54,735 nucleotides of DNA from an uncultured Lachnospiraceae bacterium (GTDB lineage: Bacteria > Bacillota > Clostridia > Lachnospirales > Lachnospiraceae), in the NCBI GenBank assembly GCA_947575805.1, contig CANPOY010000019.1, forward strand, positions 1-54,735, given 5' to 3'. How positions within the stretch are numbered: position 1 is the first letter of the stretch; each line of letters begins with the position of its first letter. The notes below the pieces were generated by a model. That model was not told where the DNA came from. It saw only the letters and a list, made by a program, of their open reading frames with translations, and ran no database searches. Both the position numbers and the translations under genes were made by a program. Below, one piece after another: positions 16,336 to 24,245 of the stretch.

Positions 16336-17958
16336 ATGGCATTTATCAAGGTATATACGGAAAAGATCGTGGAAAACAAATATCCCGCATCGCTGGCGTG
16401 CAGTGTGCATTTTGCGGTAAGCTGGGAGGGAAAGCCTTTTCAGAGCCTGAACCAGGGGTACGGCATATTGTTTGCCAAAGCGGCAATCCGCGAGGACAAT
16501 ACCATTGCGGAGAGGGGAATCCGAAATCCCCGCCTGCGAAAAGCGGGAGAGGAATATTTGATTTTTGCCGAGCCTCTTGACGAGAACTGGAATCCTTTGG
16601 AGGGCGGCGGGTATCTGGTGTGGAGAACCAGGGATTTTGTCCGCTTCAGCGGGGAGGAATGGATGGAGAAGATACCCGAAGCCGGAGGGCAGAAGGGCAC
16701 GGAGACGGAGAACTTTCTGGAAATTCCGGAGGAGCTGCTGGCGGGTATCCTGGAACGGTGGGTGCCCCTGCAGAGCGTGGCGGCGGAGGTGCCCGCAGGG
16801 GTGAGGATACATAAGCCGGTGGAGTTGGAGCAGGTTCGTGTCAAAGTGACCTATTCCGACGGTTCGGTGGACGATAAGCCTGTGTGCTGGGACCGGGAGA
16901 GCCTGATCCCCTTAGGAGACGGCAAATATCGGATTGCCGGAAGAATAGAGCCTGTGGATACGGGTTTTCCCCTGGCGGTGGGCTATGCGGATCCGGTTTT
17001 GCTATTTCGGGGGGGAGCTTGGTATTTTCTGGCTACCAACGACAATGTAAACGATATTGGTCTGTTTGTGCGCAGGGCGGACACATTGGAGGGGCTCTTC
17101 GCGGAGGATGTGGAGGAACACTGCATTCTGGCTTACAATGAGGAAAAAGGCTTTTGTCAGACCTTCTGGGCGCCGGAATTTCATGAGATCGGCGGAGTGC
17201 TGTACATTCTTTTTGCCGTGGGCGGAAAGCAGTGGGCGCCACAATGCCACATGATGCGGCTGAAGGAGGGCGGGGAGATTACGGATGCTTCCGGCTGGGA
17301 GGAACCGGTGCGGGTATGCAGGGCGGACGGAAGTCCTCTGACGACGGACGGTATCACGCTGGATATGACTTATTTTAAGGCAGGAGACAGCTCTTATGTG
17401 TGCTGGTCCTACCGGTACGGTATTGGCACACCGAAGGATACGGGTTCCATGCTGTATATCGCAACAGTGGACGAGAGTCGTCCAGACCGGCTTACATCGG
17501 AGCCGGTGCTGTTGTCCCGGCCGCTTTACGGCTGGGAGAATACCAGCGGAACCATTAACAATGAGGGCCCTTATGCCCTGATCCTGGGAGATACGGTATA
17601 TCTGGCCTATTCCGGCGGAGACGCCTGCGGCTATTATTATGTGGTGGGTTATCTTACCGCATCTGTGGGCAGGGATCTGCTGGATGTGGGAAACTGGACG
17701 AAGCTTCCTACGGCAGTTTTCAGTTCCTCCTCCATAGAAGGCATCCAGGGACCGGGGCACAACTCTTTTTTCCGGGATGAGCAGGGCAGGCTGATGATTG
17801 CGTACCACGCCCAGGAGCGGGAAAAATATTTTAAGAGATGCAGCGCATTTCACAGGGTGCATCTCTCTAAATCCGGTTTTCCGCTGTTAAATGTGGCAGG
17901 CGAGAGGGACGTGGCGGAGGCGCTGCGGAAGGTAGAGCTTACCTTTACGATGGAATAG
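16336..17958 (+). CDS. GH43-like glycosidase (arabinofuranosidase/xylosidase type)
   Basis: 540 aa. The N-terminal 200 residues hold a first fragmentary beta-propeller-like segment ('IRNPRLRKAGEEYLIFAEP'); the five-bladed propeller proper starts near residue 215. Candidate catalytic residues are Asp219 in 'GYADPVLL', Glu281 in 'FWAPEFHE' and Glu410 in 'INNEGPY', the usual GH43 pattern around WAPE and EGP. No signal peptide. The start at 16336 (MAFIKV) has TGGTGGAG just upstream; an ATG at 16312 is less likely. With the GH31 it should strip arabinose and xylose units from imported hemicellulose oligomers. Confidence 0.8.
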   Translation: MAFIKVYTEKIVENKYPASLACSVHFAVSWEGKPFQSLNQGYGILFAKAAIREDNTIAERGIRNPRLRKAGEEYLIFAEPLDENWNPLEGGGYLVWRTRDFVRFSGEEWMEKIPEAGGQKGTETENFLEIPEELLAGILERWVPLQSVAAEVPAGVRIHKPVELEQVRVKVTYSDGSVDDKPVCWDRESLIPLGDGKYRIAGRIEPVDTGFPLAVGYADPVLLFRGGAWYFLATNDNVNDIGLFVRRADTLEGLFAEDVEEHCILAYNEEKGFCQTFWAPEFHEIGGVLYILFAVGGKQWAPQCHMMRLKEGGEITDASGWEEPVRVCRADGSPLTTDGITLDMTYFKAGDSSYVCWSYRYGIGTPKDTGSMLYIATVDESRPDRLTSEPVLLSRPLYGWENTSGTINNEGPYALILGDTVYLAYSGGDACGYYYVVGYLTASVGRDLLDVGNWTKLPTAVFSSSSIEGIQGPGHNSFFRDEQGRLMIAYHAQEREKYFKRCSAFHRVHLSKSGFPLLNVAGERDVAEALRKVELTFTME

Positions 17959-17973
17959 GCGAATATCCTGCGT

Positions 17974-17995
17974 GCGGGGCTTGCGAAAGCCCCGC
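17974..17995 (+). terminator. Hairpin after GH43 (terminator)
   Basis: Perfect 9-bp GC-rich stem GCGGGGCTT/AAGCCCCGC with a GCGA tetraloop. The following AAATCTGTT is a weak T tail, so termination may be partial. Confidence 0.65.
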
Positions 17996-18009
17996 AAATC
18001 TGTTATAGT
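17981..18009 (+). promoter_or_regulatory. Promoter for the small membrane protein genes
   Basis: TTGCGA (17981-17986), 17-bp spacer, TATAGT (18004-18009). The -35 lies inside the preceding terminator stem. Confidence 0.5.
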
Positions 18010-18125
18010 AATCTGGCAGTGAATAGCGTGAAAAGTATTTCTAACCGCTCACAGCATAGGCTGTTTCGCGGAGAAGTACTATGTTTCACTCCGGAATCGG
18101 AGAAGCCGGGAGAACGGAAAGTACA

Positions 18126-18533
18126 ATGAGAAGAACGCATACGGCGGCGCACAGATGGATGTGCCTGCTTATCCTCATGATTCTGATCTTAGCGGGGGTG
18201 CGCATGGAAGAGCTTCATGCGGACTCCTGTTCCGTGTATCCTGATTTCGCCAAGGCAAGCATTCAGAGAGTCAGCGGCGGGCAGGCGGATGTCCTTTACA
18301 GTGACAGCAGGACGTTAAGCCAGCTTGAGCATTTCAATGCTTATCGTTCCGGCAGCCGTTTCCTGACGGGAATGCGGCCGGGACAGTGGATGGCCGTATT
18401 TCTGATTCCTGCGGCAATGTTTCTGAAACTTCTTACCCGGGAGATATTCCTTCCTCTTTGTGAAGCCTGTGAAAACCAATACGGGCGCAGAACTCTTAAA
18501 TTTATTCACCAAAAAGACGGTAAAAAAGCATAA
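18126..18533 (+). CDS. Small two-span membrane protein, unknown
   Basis: 135 aa. Two hydrophobic segments: about residues 12-28 (CLLILMILILAGVRM) and about 85-105 (WMAVFLIPAAMFLKLL). Between them is a soluble stretch with 'CSVYPDFAKASIQRVSGGQ'. The basic C-terminus ends 'FIHQKDGKKA' and has 'CEACENQYGRR', two Cys three residues apart. I recognise no family. The ATG at 18126 is preceded by GGGAGAACGG; an in-frame ATG at 18081 is possible. Confidence 0.55.
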   Translation: MRRTHTAAHRWMCLLILMILILAGVRMEELHADSCSVYPDFAKASIQRVSGGQADVLYSDSRTLSQLEHFNAYRSGSRFLTGMRPGQWMAVFLIPAAMFLKLLTREIFLPLCEACENQYGRRTLKFIHQKDGKKA

Positions 18534-18701
18534 CATCATAGGTACTCTGTTTAAAACGCCTGTGCCGGCACTTTGTCTGTGCGGCAGGACGTTTGATTTG
18601 GGTGCGCAGGGTCTGTCTGCCGGGAGTGTCCGCTTCGGGTACACAGATGTTTTCTTTGCGTGCAGGAATTTAGTATAGGAATTTACGAATCGGAGGTTGC
18701 T

Positions 18702-18845
18702 ATGGTTGAAAAAATCGTTTTTATATTTATCCTGATTGTTGCCGTGGGCGGAGGCGTCCTGGGATGTATTTATGAATTTGGAGGAAGAAAAAGTTCGCCT
18801 GCAGAAAAGGCGGAATCCGGAATTAAGGAGGGGGAAGAGGCATGA
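18702..18845 (+). CDS. 47-aa membrane protein
   Basis: A single N-terminal membrane span (VEKIVFIFILIVAVGGGVLG) followed by a charged tail, 'EFGGRKSSPAEKAESGIKEGEEA'(quoted loosely). CGGAGG lies at 18689, 7 bp before the ATG. Its last codons overlap the next small gene by 4 bp (ATGA). No family recognised; the overlap and strong ribosome site argue that it is real. Confidence 0.6.
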   Translation: MVEKIVFIFILIVAVGGGVLGCIYEFGGRKSSPAEKAESGIKEGEEA

Positions 18846-18985
18846 GCATCGGAATGTGGATTTTGATCATTGTAGGAGGAGCGGCAGGCTTGCTTTCTAC
18901 CATGTACATATTGGTTTCGCTGTTTGCGGTTATTTTCCATAAGCTGTTTCGCAAGATCAGACACGGCATCTCCATGTTTGATTAA
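18842..18985 (+). CDS. 47-aa membrane protein, coupled to the preceding one
   Basis: One long membrane span (WILIIVGGAAGLLSTMYILV), a second hydrophobic stretch (SLFAVIFHKLF), and a basic tail ending 'RKIRHGISMFD'. The ATG overlaps the upstream stop in ATGA and is preceded by GGAGGGGGAAGAGGC, an excellent ribosome site. The pair resembles subunits of a small membrane complex; I cannot name it. Confidence 0.6.
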   Translation: MSIGMWILIIVGGAAGLLSTMYILVSLFAVIFHKLFRKIRHGISMFD

Positions 18986-19091
18986 GAAGCCTGTTTTGCA
19001 GCCGCCGGATCGTGTTTAGATCCGGCGGTTTCAGATAATAAATTGATAAAAGCAAAATAGTAAAAAAATTTAAATTAATTTGAAAAAGGTA

Positions 19092-19120
19092 TTGACAAAT
19101 TAAAGCGGATGACCTATAAT
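19092..19120 (+). promoter_or_regulatory. Consensus sigma-A promoter with AT-rich upstream element
   Basis: TTGACA (19092-19097), 17-bp spacer, TATAAT (19115-19120), a perfect consensus. About 50 bp of A/T-rich DNA lies upstream, as in UP elements. No convincing protein gene follows on this strand before the convergent DUF1294 gene. Confidence 0.85.
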
Positions 19121-19126
19121 GAACTT

Positions 19127-19420
19127 ACAACAGAGAGAGGAAAACATTACTTCCATAAAATACAGCTTAACATACTAAGCTGTAAGATCGAAACAAATGT
19201 GATGAGTACACGGCAGCCAGTAACACAATTTTGAAACAGGAGAGTGACGGAGTGTTACAGCAGAGGACACAAGCAAAGTGGAAAGACACAAGGGTAGAAA
19301 TGGAAGAAAATGCAGACCTGAAAACTTCTGAATTTTTATAAGGAGGGACGGTCCATTGGACAGCGAACAGACATGAAGAAGCGTGTTGATCGGATAAGAT
19401 CGATGCGCTTCTTCAATGTT
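19127..19420 (+). ncRNA. Candidate structured non-coding RNA
   Basis: The transcript from the consensus promoter contains a perfect 9-bp hairpin, TACAGCTTA/TAAGCTGTA (19161-19169 and 19176-19184). It also holds a 7-bp long-range pair GTAACAC/GTGTTAC (19219-19258 region) and ends in a 17-bp hairpin at 19375-19414 (loop GGATAA, three G-U pairs) followed by AATGTTT. Open frames inside it are tiny: a 13-codon frame, and a 45-codon very basic one from 19373. It matches none of 6S, tmRNA, SRP or RNase P RNA as I know them. An attenuated leader of a lost gene is the main alternative. Confidence 0.45.
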
Positions 19421-19473
19421 TGCCGGTTGAACAGTGTGCGCCTGGCGGCGCGGATTTCTGCCCGGCATAGAGG

Positions 19474-19737
19474 TCAGTTACCGAGAAGAAAAGCCATTGC
19501 TGCAGCCTGAACCAGGAAAATGGCCGGCATCCCGTATTTGAAGTACCAGTGCCTGGTCTTATGCCGGAAATGCTGCATACCAAGAGTGCAGCCCAGAGCT
19601 CCGCCTAAGAGCGCGGTGGTAAATAAAGAAGCCTCCGAGATGCGCCAGGCACCCCGGATGGCTCTTTTTTTATCTACGCCCATGATCACGAAGCCAACGA
19701 TATTGATGATTGCATAATAGCTCCAGAAGATAGTCAT
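19474..19737 (-). CDS. DUF1294 membrane protein
   Basis: 87 aa with two or three hydrophobic segments. Family pattern: 'GVDKKRAIRGAWRISEASLF' near residue 20, then 'GALGCTLGMQHFRHKTRHWYF'. These are short inner-membrane proteins of unknown role. It is 9 bp downstream of argG on the same strand and is probably cotranscribed. The C-terminus lies within the 3' part of the region facing the ncRNA candidate. Confidence 0.88.
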   Translation of the reverse strand: MTIFWSYYAIINIVGFVIMGVDKKRAIRGAWRISEASLFTTALLGGALGCTLGMQHFRHKTRHWYFKYGMPAIFLVQAAAMAFLLGN

Positions 19738-19746
19738 GACAGCTCC

Positions 19747-20970
19747 TTAGAACGGATTTTCGCCCTGCTCCTGCATTTTCATGGCACGAACCTTGCAGGA
19801 CAGTCCGAACAGATTGATAAAGCCCTCTGCATCGTGGTGGTCATACAGGTCGCCGGTGGTGAAGGAAGCAATGCTTTCGTTGTAAAGCGTGTAGGGAGAG
19901 GTGGTGCCGGCCTTGATAATATTGCCTTTGTAAAGCTTGAACTTAACCTCGCCGGTCACATATTTCTGGGTCTCCTCGATAAAAGCCTGTTCTGCAAGGC
20001 GCAAAGGGGTGAACCATTTTCCTTCATACACCAGGCTGGCAAAGCGGCTGCCTATTTCTTTCTTCATGGCATAGGTATCCCGATCCAAAAACAGCTCTTC
20101 CAGCTGCAGGTGGGCCTCCATGAGGATGGTTCCGCCGGGAGTCTCATATACGCCTCTGGATTTCATACCCACGACCCGGTTCTCCACAATATCGATGATG
20201 CCGATACCATGTTTTCCGCCCAGCTCGTTTAGGGTGCTGATAATCTCCGACACTTTCATCTTTTTACCGTTTACCGAGGTGGGAACGCCCTTTTCAAAGG
20301 TCATGGTCACGTACTCGCCTTCGTCGGGAGCCTTTTCGGGGGTGGTGCCCAGCACCAGCAAATGCTCGAAATTGGGCTCGTTGGCGGGATCCTCCAGCTC
20401 CAGGCCCTCATGGCTGATATGCCAGATGTTGCGGTCACGGCTGTAGGAGGAGTCGGCGGAGAAGGGAAGATCGATACCGTGAGCCTTGCAGTATTCGATT
20501 TCGGATTCCCGGGAATCCATGGTCCATTTGTCGTTTCTCCAGGCCGCGATGATCTTGATGTCGGGGGCCAGCGCTTTGATGCCCAGTTCGAAGCGGATCT
20601 GGTCATTGCCCTTGCCGGTGGCGCCGTGGCAGATGGCGGTAGCGCCTTCCTTGCGGGCAATTTCCACAAGCCTTTTGGCGATCAGAGGCCTTGCCATGGA
20701 CGTGCCCAGCAGGTACTTGTTTTCATAGATCGCGTTTGCCTGTACGCAGGGAACAATGTAATCGTCGCAGAATTCGTCGATGACATTTTCAATGTACAGC
20801 TTGGATGCACCGCAGGACTTTGCCCTTTCCTCCAGACCGTCCAGCTCCTCGGCCTGTCCGCAGTCTACGCAGACGCAGATGACTTCATAGTCGAAATTTT
20901 CCTTCAGCCAGGGAATAATGGCAGTAGTGTCCAGACCGCCGGAATAAGCCAAAACAACTTTTTCTTTCAT
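19747..20970 (-). CDS. argG: Argininosuccinate synthase
   Basis: 407 aa, normal length. It joins citrulline and aspartate using ATP in arginine synthesis (cytosol). The N-terminal PP-loop is '[16 protein letters not shown]'; further family blocks are '[15 protein letters not shown]', '[14 protein letters not shown]' and '[11 protein letters not shown]'. TTACGGAGGTT lies upstream of the ATG at 20970. It is divergent from argC, with ARG-box-like sites between them. Confidence 0.97.
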   Translation of the reverse strand: MKEKVVLAYSGGLDTTAIIPWLKENFDYEVICVCVDCGQAEELDGLEERAKSCGASKLYIENVIDEFCDDYIVPCVQANAIYENKYLLGTSMARPLIAKRLVEIARKEGATAICHGATGKGNDQIRFELGIKALAPDIKIIAAWRNDKWTMDSRESEIEYCKAHGIDLPFSADSSYSRDRNIWHISHEGLELEDPANEPNFEHLLVLGTTPEKAPDEGEYVTMTFEKGVPTSVNGKKMKVSEIISTLNELGGKHGIGIIDIVENRVVGMKSRGVYETPGGTILMEAHLQLEELFLDRDTYAMKKEIGSRFASLVYEGKWFTPLRLAEQAFIEETQKYVTGEVKFKLYKGNIIKAGTTSPYTLYNESIASFTTGDLYDHHDAEGFINLFGLSCKVRAMKMQEQGENPF

Positions 20971-21002
20971 GATTGATAACCTCCGTAAAATATTCTGATA
21001 AC

Positions 21003-21031
21003 ACTATACATCAGAAAATATACAAATGCAA
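21003..21031 (-). promoter_or_regulatory. argG promoter
   Basis: On the minus strand: TTGCAT (21031-21026), 17-bp spacer, TATAGT (21008-21003), 33 bp before the argG start. Confidence 0.6.
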
Positions 21032-21087
21032 GCATAAATATGAATATTTCCTGTGAGATTATGTATAAAGACCGGTATAATATGCAC

Positions 21088-21131
21088 AAAAATGAATAAA
21101 AACAGAATAGTATTGCATAAAAATACGAAAA
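21088..21131. promoter_or_regulatory. Tandem ARG-box-like sites (ArgR/AhrC)
   Basis: TGAATAAAAA (from 21093) and TGCATAAAAA (from 21114) are direct repeats 21 bp apart. This equals two 18-bp ARG boxes with a 3-bp gap, the known ArgR layout. They lie between the argG and argC promoters, so both genes could be repressed by arginine. No argR gene is in the window. Confidence 0.5.
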
Positions 21132-21136
21132 AGTAG

Positions 21137-21164
21137 TGGACATTTGCGCAAAATGTGGTATGAT
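21137..21164 (+). promoter_or_regulatory. argC promoter
   Basis: TGGACA (21137-21142), 16-bp spacer, TATGAT (21159-21164). It sits just downstream of the second ARG-box-like site. A TTTGCGCAAA palindrome fills part of the spacer. Confidence 0.5.
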
Positions 21165-21266
21165 AAAAAAGTGCCGTGGAAGCTATGGCGGAGAAAGCCG
21201 CGAAATTGCAAAAAGGCAAGGCTGCGGATCAGACTGATAAGAACAGGAAAGACAGGAGAAAGCGCT

Positions 21267-22325
21267 ATGATTAAGGTTGGAATTATCGGAGCTACCGGTT
21301 ACGCGGGCGGAGAGCTGGTAAGGCTTCTGCTGAACCACAGGCATGCGGAGATCGTGTGGTATGGCTCCAGAAGCTATATAGATAAGAAATACGGCGAAGT
21401 GTACCGGAATATGTTCCGGGTTGTAGAGAATATCTGCAGGGACGATAATCTGGCAGAGCTGGCGGAGCAGGTTGACGTGATCTTTACCGCTACGCCTCAG
21501 GGGTTTCTGGCGGGAGTGCTCACAGAAGATATTTTGTCTAAGGTAAAGATTGTGGATCTGTCGGCGGACTACCGTCTGCAGGATGTGGCAATATATGAAA
21601 AGTGGTACGGCATTGAGCATAAATCCCCTCAGTTTATTCCGGAAGCCGTGTATGGACTTTGCGAGAGCAACCGTGGCAGGATTACGGAGAAGACCCGCCT
21701 GGTGGCGAATCCCGGCTGCTATACCACCTGTTCCATCTTAACGGCCTATCCACTGGTAAAGGAGGGCCTGATTGAGACGGACACGCTGATTGTGGACGCC
21801 AAGTCCGGTACTTCCGGAGCGGGCAGGGGAGCCAAGGTGGATAATCTGTTCTGCGAGGTCAATGAGAATATAAAGGCATATGGTGTAACCAGCCATCGCC
21901 ATACCCCTGAGATCGAGGAACAGCTGGGGTATGCTGCGGGCCACGGGGTAATGATTAATTTTACCCCTCACCTGGTACCCATGAACAGGGGTATACTGGT
22001 GACGGAATATGCAACGCTGCTTCGTAAGGCGGACGGAAGCCTGCCTTCCTGCGAGGAGGTCAGGGCGGCGTACCACAAATATTATGGAGAAGAGAGATTT
22101 GTCCGCGTGCTGGATCAGGGAGTCTGCCCTGAGACCAGGTGGGTGGAAGGCAGCAACTATGTGGACGTCAATTTCTGCATTGACGAGAGGACGGGACGAG
22201 TTATCATGATGGGTGCGCTGGATAACCTGGTGAAGGGCGCTGCCGGGCAGGCGGTACAGAATATGAATCTGCTGTTCGGTCTGTCTGAGGACGAGGGTCT
22301 GGAGCTGGTGCCCTGTTTCCCTTAA
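21267..22325 (+). CDS. argC: N-acetyl-gamma-glutamyl-phosphate reductase
   Basis: 352 aa. NADPH-dependent reduction of N-acetylglutamyl phosphate, third step of arginine synthesis. The Rossmann motif is 'GIIGATGYAGGELVRLLL'; the catalytic Cys is in 'VANPGCYTT'; 'SGTSGAGRGAK' and 'SHRHTPEIEEQL' are family blocks. The ATG at 21267 follows CAGGAGAAAG; a longer in-frame N-terminus from 21144 is basic and unconserved. The gene is separated from argJ by a membrane protein gene, a tRNA, an RNA candidate and a GNAT gene. Confidence 0.96.
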   Translation: MIKVGIIGATGYAGGELVRLLLNHRHAEIVWYGSRSYIDKKYGEVYRNMFRVVENICRDDNLAELAEQVDVIFTATPQGFLAGVLTEDILSKVKIVDLSADYRLQDVAIYEKWYGIEHKSPQFIPEAVYGLCESNRGRITEKTRLVANPGCYTTCSILTAYPLVKEGLIETDTLIVDAKSGTSGAGRGAKVDNLFCEVNENIKAYGVTSHRHTPEIEEQLGYAAGHGVMINFTPHLVPMNRGILVTEYATLLRKADGSLPSCEEVRAAYHKYYGEERFVRVLDQGVCPETRWVEGSNYVDVNFCIDERTGRVIMMGALDNLVKGAAGQAVQNMNLLFGLSEDEGLELVPCFP

Positions 22326-22343
22326 AGTGTGACGAATTGTCCG

Positions 22344-22360
22344 TGCCGCCGGAGGCGGCA
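22344..22360 (+). terminator. GC hairpin after argC, possible attenuating terminator
   Basis: Perfect 7-bp stem TGCCGCC/GGCGGCA with a 3-nt GGA loop, 18 bp after the argC stop. It lacks a T tail, so it may only weaken read-through or protect the argC mRNA end. Confidence 0.35.
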
Positions 22361-22391
22361 TGTCGGGAAGTATGAAAGGAATGAAACAGAT

Positions 22392-24113
22392 TTGCAAAAG
22401 GTCAATCGGTTTGTCAGCCGGCTGGACGGTTTTCCGCTCTGGATCGCGGGAATCATGCTTATGGCAGTGAATTTCCTGCCCTGCCTTATTTTAAGGGAGG
22501 GCAGTGTTTTTCCTTTTCACGACCAGCTGGACGAGACGATTCTAAGCTATGTATTTCATGCCAAATATCTGGGAACCGGAGCGGAAGTATTCCCGGAGAT
22601 GATGGGAGGGGTCAATGTCAGCGGTATGCAGCCGTCGGCAGTTCTCTTTATTCTTCTGTACCGGATTTTTCCGGTCTTTTGGGCCTTTTTGATTCAGTAC
22701 GGAATCGTGTTTGCCGTCGGTTTTTTCGGTATGTATTTCTGCGCCAGGGAACTTACCGGCAGCAATATCCTCGCCTGCGGGGCTGCAGGCTGTTTCAGCA
22801 TGCTGCCGGTTCTGCCGGTCTACGGGCTGTCGGTCATGGGGGTGCCGCTTTTGCTGTACGCTTTCCTATGTCTGTATCAGAGGAAGCATGTTTTCCTGAG
22901 CTTCTTTTTCATCCTGCTGTTCGGACTGACGACCCATCTGATCCTGATCGGTTATGTGGTTCTGGGATTCTGGGCGTTGGCTTTGATTTGGATGGCGGTG
23001 AAAAGGAAGCCGGTAAAGCTGCCGGTATTGGGCTTTCTGGAGCTGCTTGTGACTTATCTGGCGGTAAATTACAGGCTGTTTCTGGAGCGCATGCCGGGGG
23101 AAAGCGGATTTGTGAGTCACAGGGAGGAGCAGTTCAACACAGCCAGTCCTTTCTGGAATACGGCTTGTGATATGTTCCGCAACGGCGGGGAGCACGCCCA
23201 GTCTTTTCATAAATATCTGCTGCTTCCCATACTGATTATGCTGGTAACAGGCGCAGTCCTGTACCGCAGGATGGCAGAGAAGGAGAGACGGCGTTACCTT
23301 GCGGCAGCCGCAGGAATGGCTGTACTTGTGGTAATTGCCCTTGCTTACGGTATCTGCAAATCGTCCCTGGTGACGGATTTCAGGAACGGCTGCAGCGGAA
23401 TCCTGCGATACTTTCAGATCGATCGTTTTTATTGGGTGTATCCCGCCTGCTGGTATCTGGAATTTGCCTTGTGCGCCGCTCCGCTGTGGAATACATTGAA
23501 AGCTGCCGCTTCCCTTAAGCTGATTGTACTGGCAGTGGTTTTGTTTCCTGCGATGTGGCAGATTGGGGCGAATTCGTATCTTTACAGGAATGTAAATCAG
23601 ATGAACAACGGCTCCGCCGTGACCGGGTTTATTTCCTGGGAAAGCCTGTACGCGGAGGATCTGATGCGGGATCTTGAGGAGGCTATCGGCAGAGAGATGA
23701 GTGAATACCGGATCGCACACCTTGGCATGAGCCCTGCGCCTGCGTTGATGCACGGTTTTTATACGGCAGACGGCTACTCCAATAATTATTCTCTGGAATA
23801 CAAACACAAATTCCGCAAGGTGATGGAGAAGGAGCTGGAAAAGGTTCCGGAGACGGCGGTGTATTTTGACAACTGGGGAAGCCGCTGCTACCTGTTTAAT
23901 TCGGAATCCGGAACTGCATGGATGCTGGGAAAGGACAGGCACATTGTATACCGAAACCTGGAATTCAACATGGAGGCGCTGAAAGCCTTAGGCTGTGAGT
24001 ATCTTTTTTCCTGCGGCGAGATCCTGAACGGGGCGGATCTGAATGTGGAGCTGATGGGATATTTTGAGACGGAAACCAGCTATTGGGGTGTTTGGCTGTA
24101 TAAATTATTGTAA
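22392..24113 (+). CDS. Large multi-pass membrane protein (DUF6044-like)
   Basis: 573 aa with about 12 membrane spans over residues 10-410, then a soluble C-terminal domain of about 150 residues ('FISWESLYAEDLMRDLEEAIG', 'YTADGYSNNYSLEYKHKFRK'). The early extracytoplasmic loop has 'FPFHDQLDETILSY', with acidic residues placed as in GT-C fold glycosyltransferases. I believe it matches DUF6044, but this is from memory. A surface glycan or polymer-related role is a guess. The start is uncertain: TTG at 22392 has AAAGGA upstream, while GTG at 22329 has none. It runs in the same direction as the arg genes. Confidence 0.65.
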   Translation: MQKVNRFVSRLDGFPLWIAGIMLMAVNFLPCLILREGSVFPFHDQLDETILSYVFHAKYLGTGAEVFPEMMGGVNVSGMQPSAVLFILLYRIFPVFWAFLIQYGIVFAVGFFGMYFCARELTGSNILACGAAGCFSMLPVLPVYGLSVMGVPLLLYAFLCLYQRKHVFLSFFFILLFGLTTHLILIGYVVLGFWALALIWMAVKRKPVKLPVLGFLELLVTYLAVNYRLFLERMPGESGFVSHREEQFNTASPFWNTACDMFRNGGEHAQSFHKYLLLPILIMLVTGAVLYRRMAEKERRRYLAAAAGMAVLVVIALAYGICKSSLVTDFRNGCSGILRYFQIDRFYWVYPACWYLEFALCAAPLWNTLKAAASLKLIVLAVVLFPAMWQIGANSYLYRNVNQMNNGSAVTGFISWESLYAEDLMRDLEEAIGREMSEYRIAHLGMSPAPALMHGFYTADGYSNNYSLEYKHKFRKVMEKELEKVPETAVYFDNWGSRCYLFNSESGTAWMLGKDRHIVYRNLEFNMEALKALGCEYLFSCGEILNGADLNVELMGYFETETSYWGVWLYKLL

Positions 24114-24121
24114 AATAAAAA

Positions 24122-24195
24122 TGGAAGCAAAGGGGCTCGAACCCTTGGCCTCCCGCTAGTCAGGCGAGCGCTCATCCCAGCTGAGCTATGCTTCC
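24122..24195 (-). tRNA. tRNA with GAC anticodon (Val), atypical
   Basis: A 74-nt cloverleaf reads on the minus strand. Acceptor GGAAGCA/TGCTTCC, D stem GCTC/GAGC, anticodon stem CTCGC/GCGGG (one U-G pair), loop CTGACTA giving anticodon GAC, T arm AAGGG-TTCGAGC-CCCTT, discriminator A. All stems close. Oddities: T at position 37, where a purine is nearly universal; T in place of A21 at the end of the D loop; and no encoded CCA (TTTTTATTTT follows). It sits 8 bp after the stop of the membrane protein gene, on the opposite strand to the arg genes. Confidence 0.85.
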
Positions 24196-24204
24196 ATGAA
24201 ATTC

Positions 24205-24232
24205 ATTATATCATAAATGCCTGAGAATGCAA
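24205..24232 (-). promoter_or_regulatory. tRNA promoter
   Basis: On the minus strand: TTGCAT (24232-24227), 16-bp spacer, TATAAT (24210-24205). Transcription would start within a few bases of the mature 5' end of the tRNA. Confidence 0.75.
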
Positions 24233-24245
24233 CTGAAAATTAAAG

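Noticed and set aside
19373..19510. 45-codon basic protein (MKKRVDRIRS...)
   Set aside because: Its start codon lies at the base of the 17-bp hairpin, no ribosome site is properly spaced, and it runs antisense into DUF1294.
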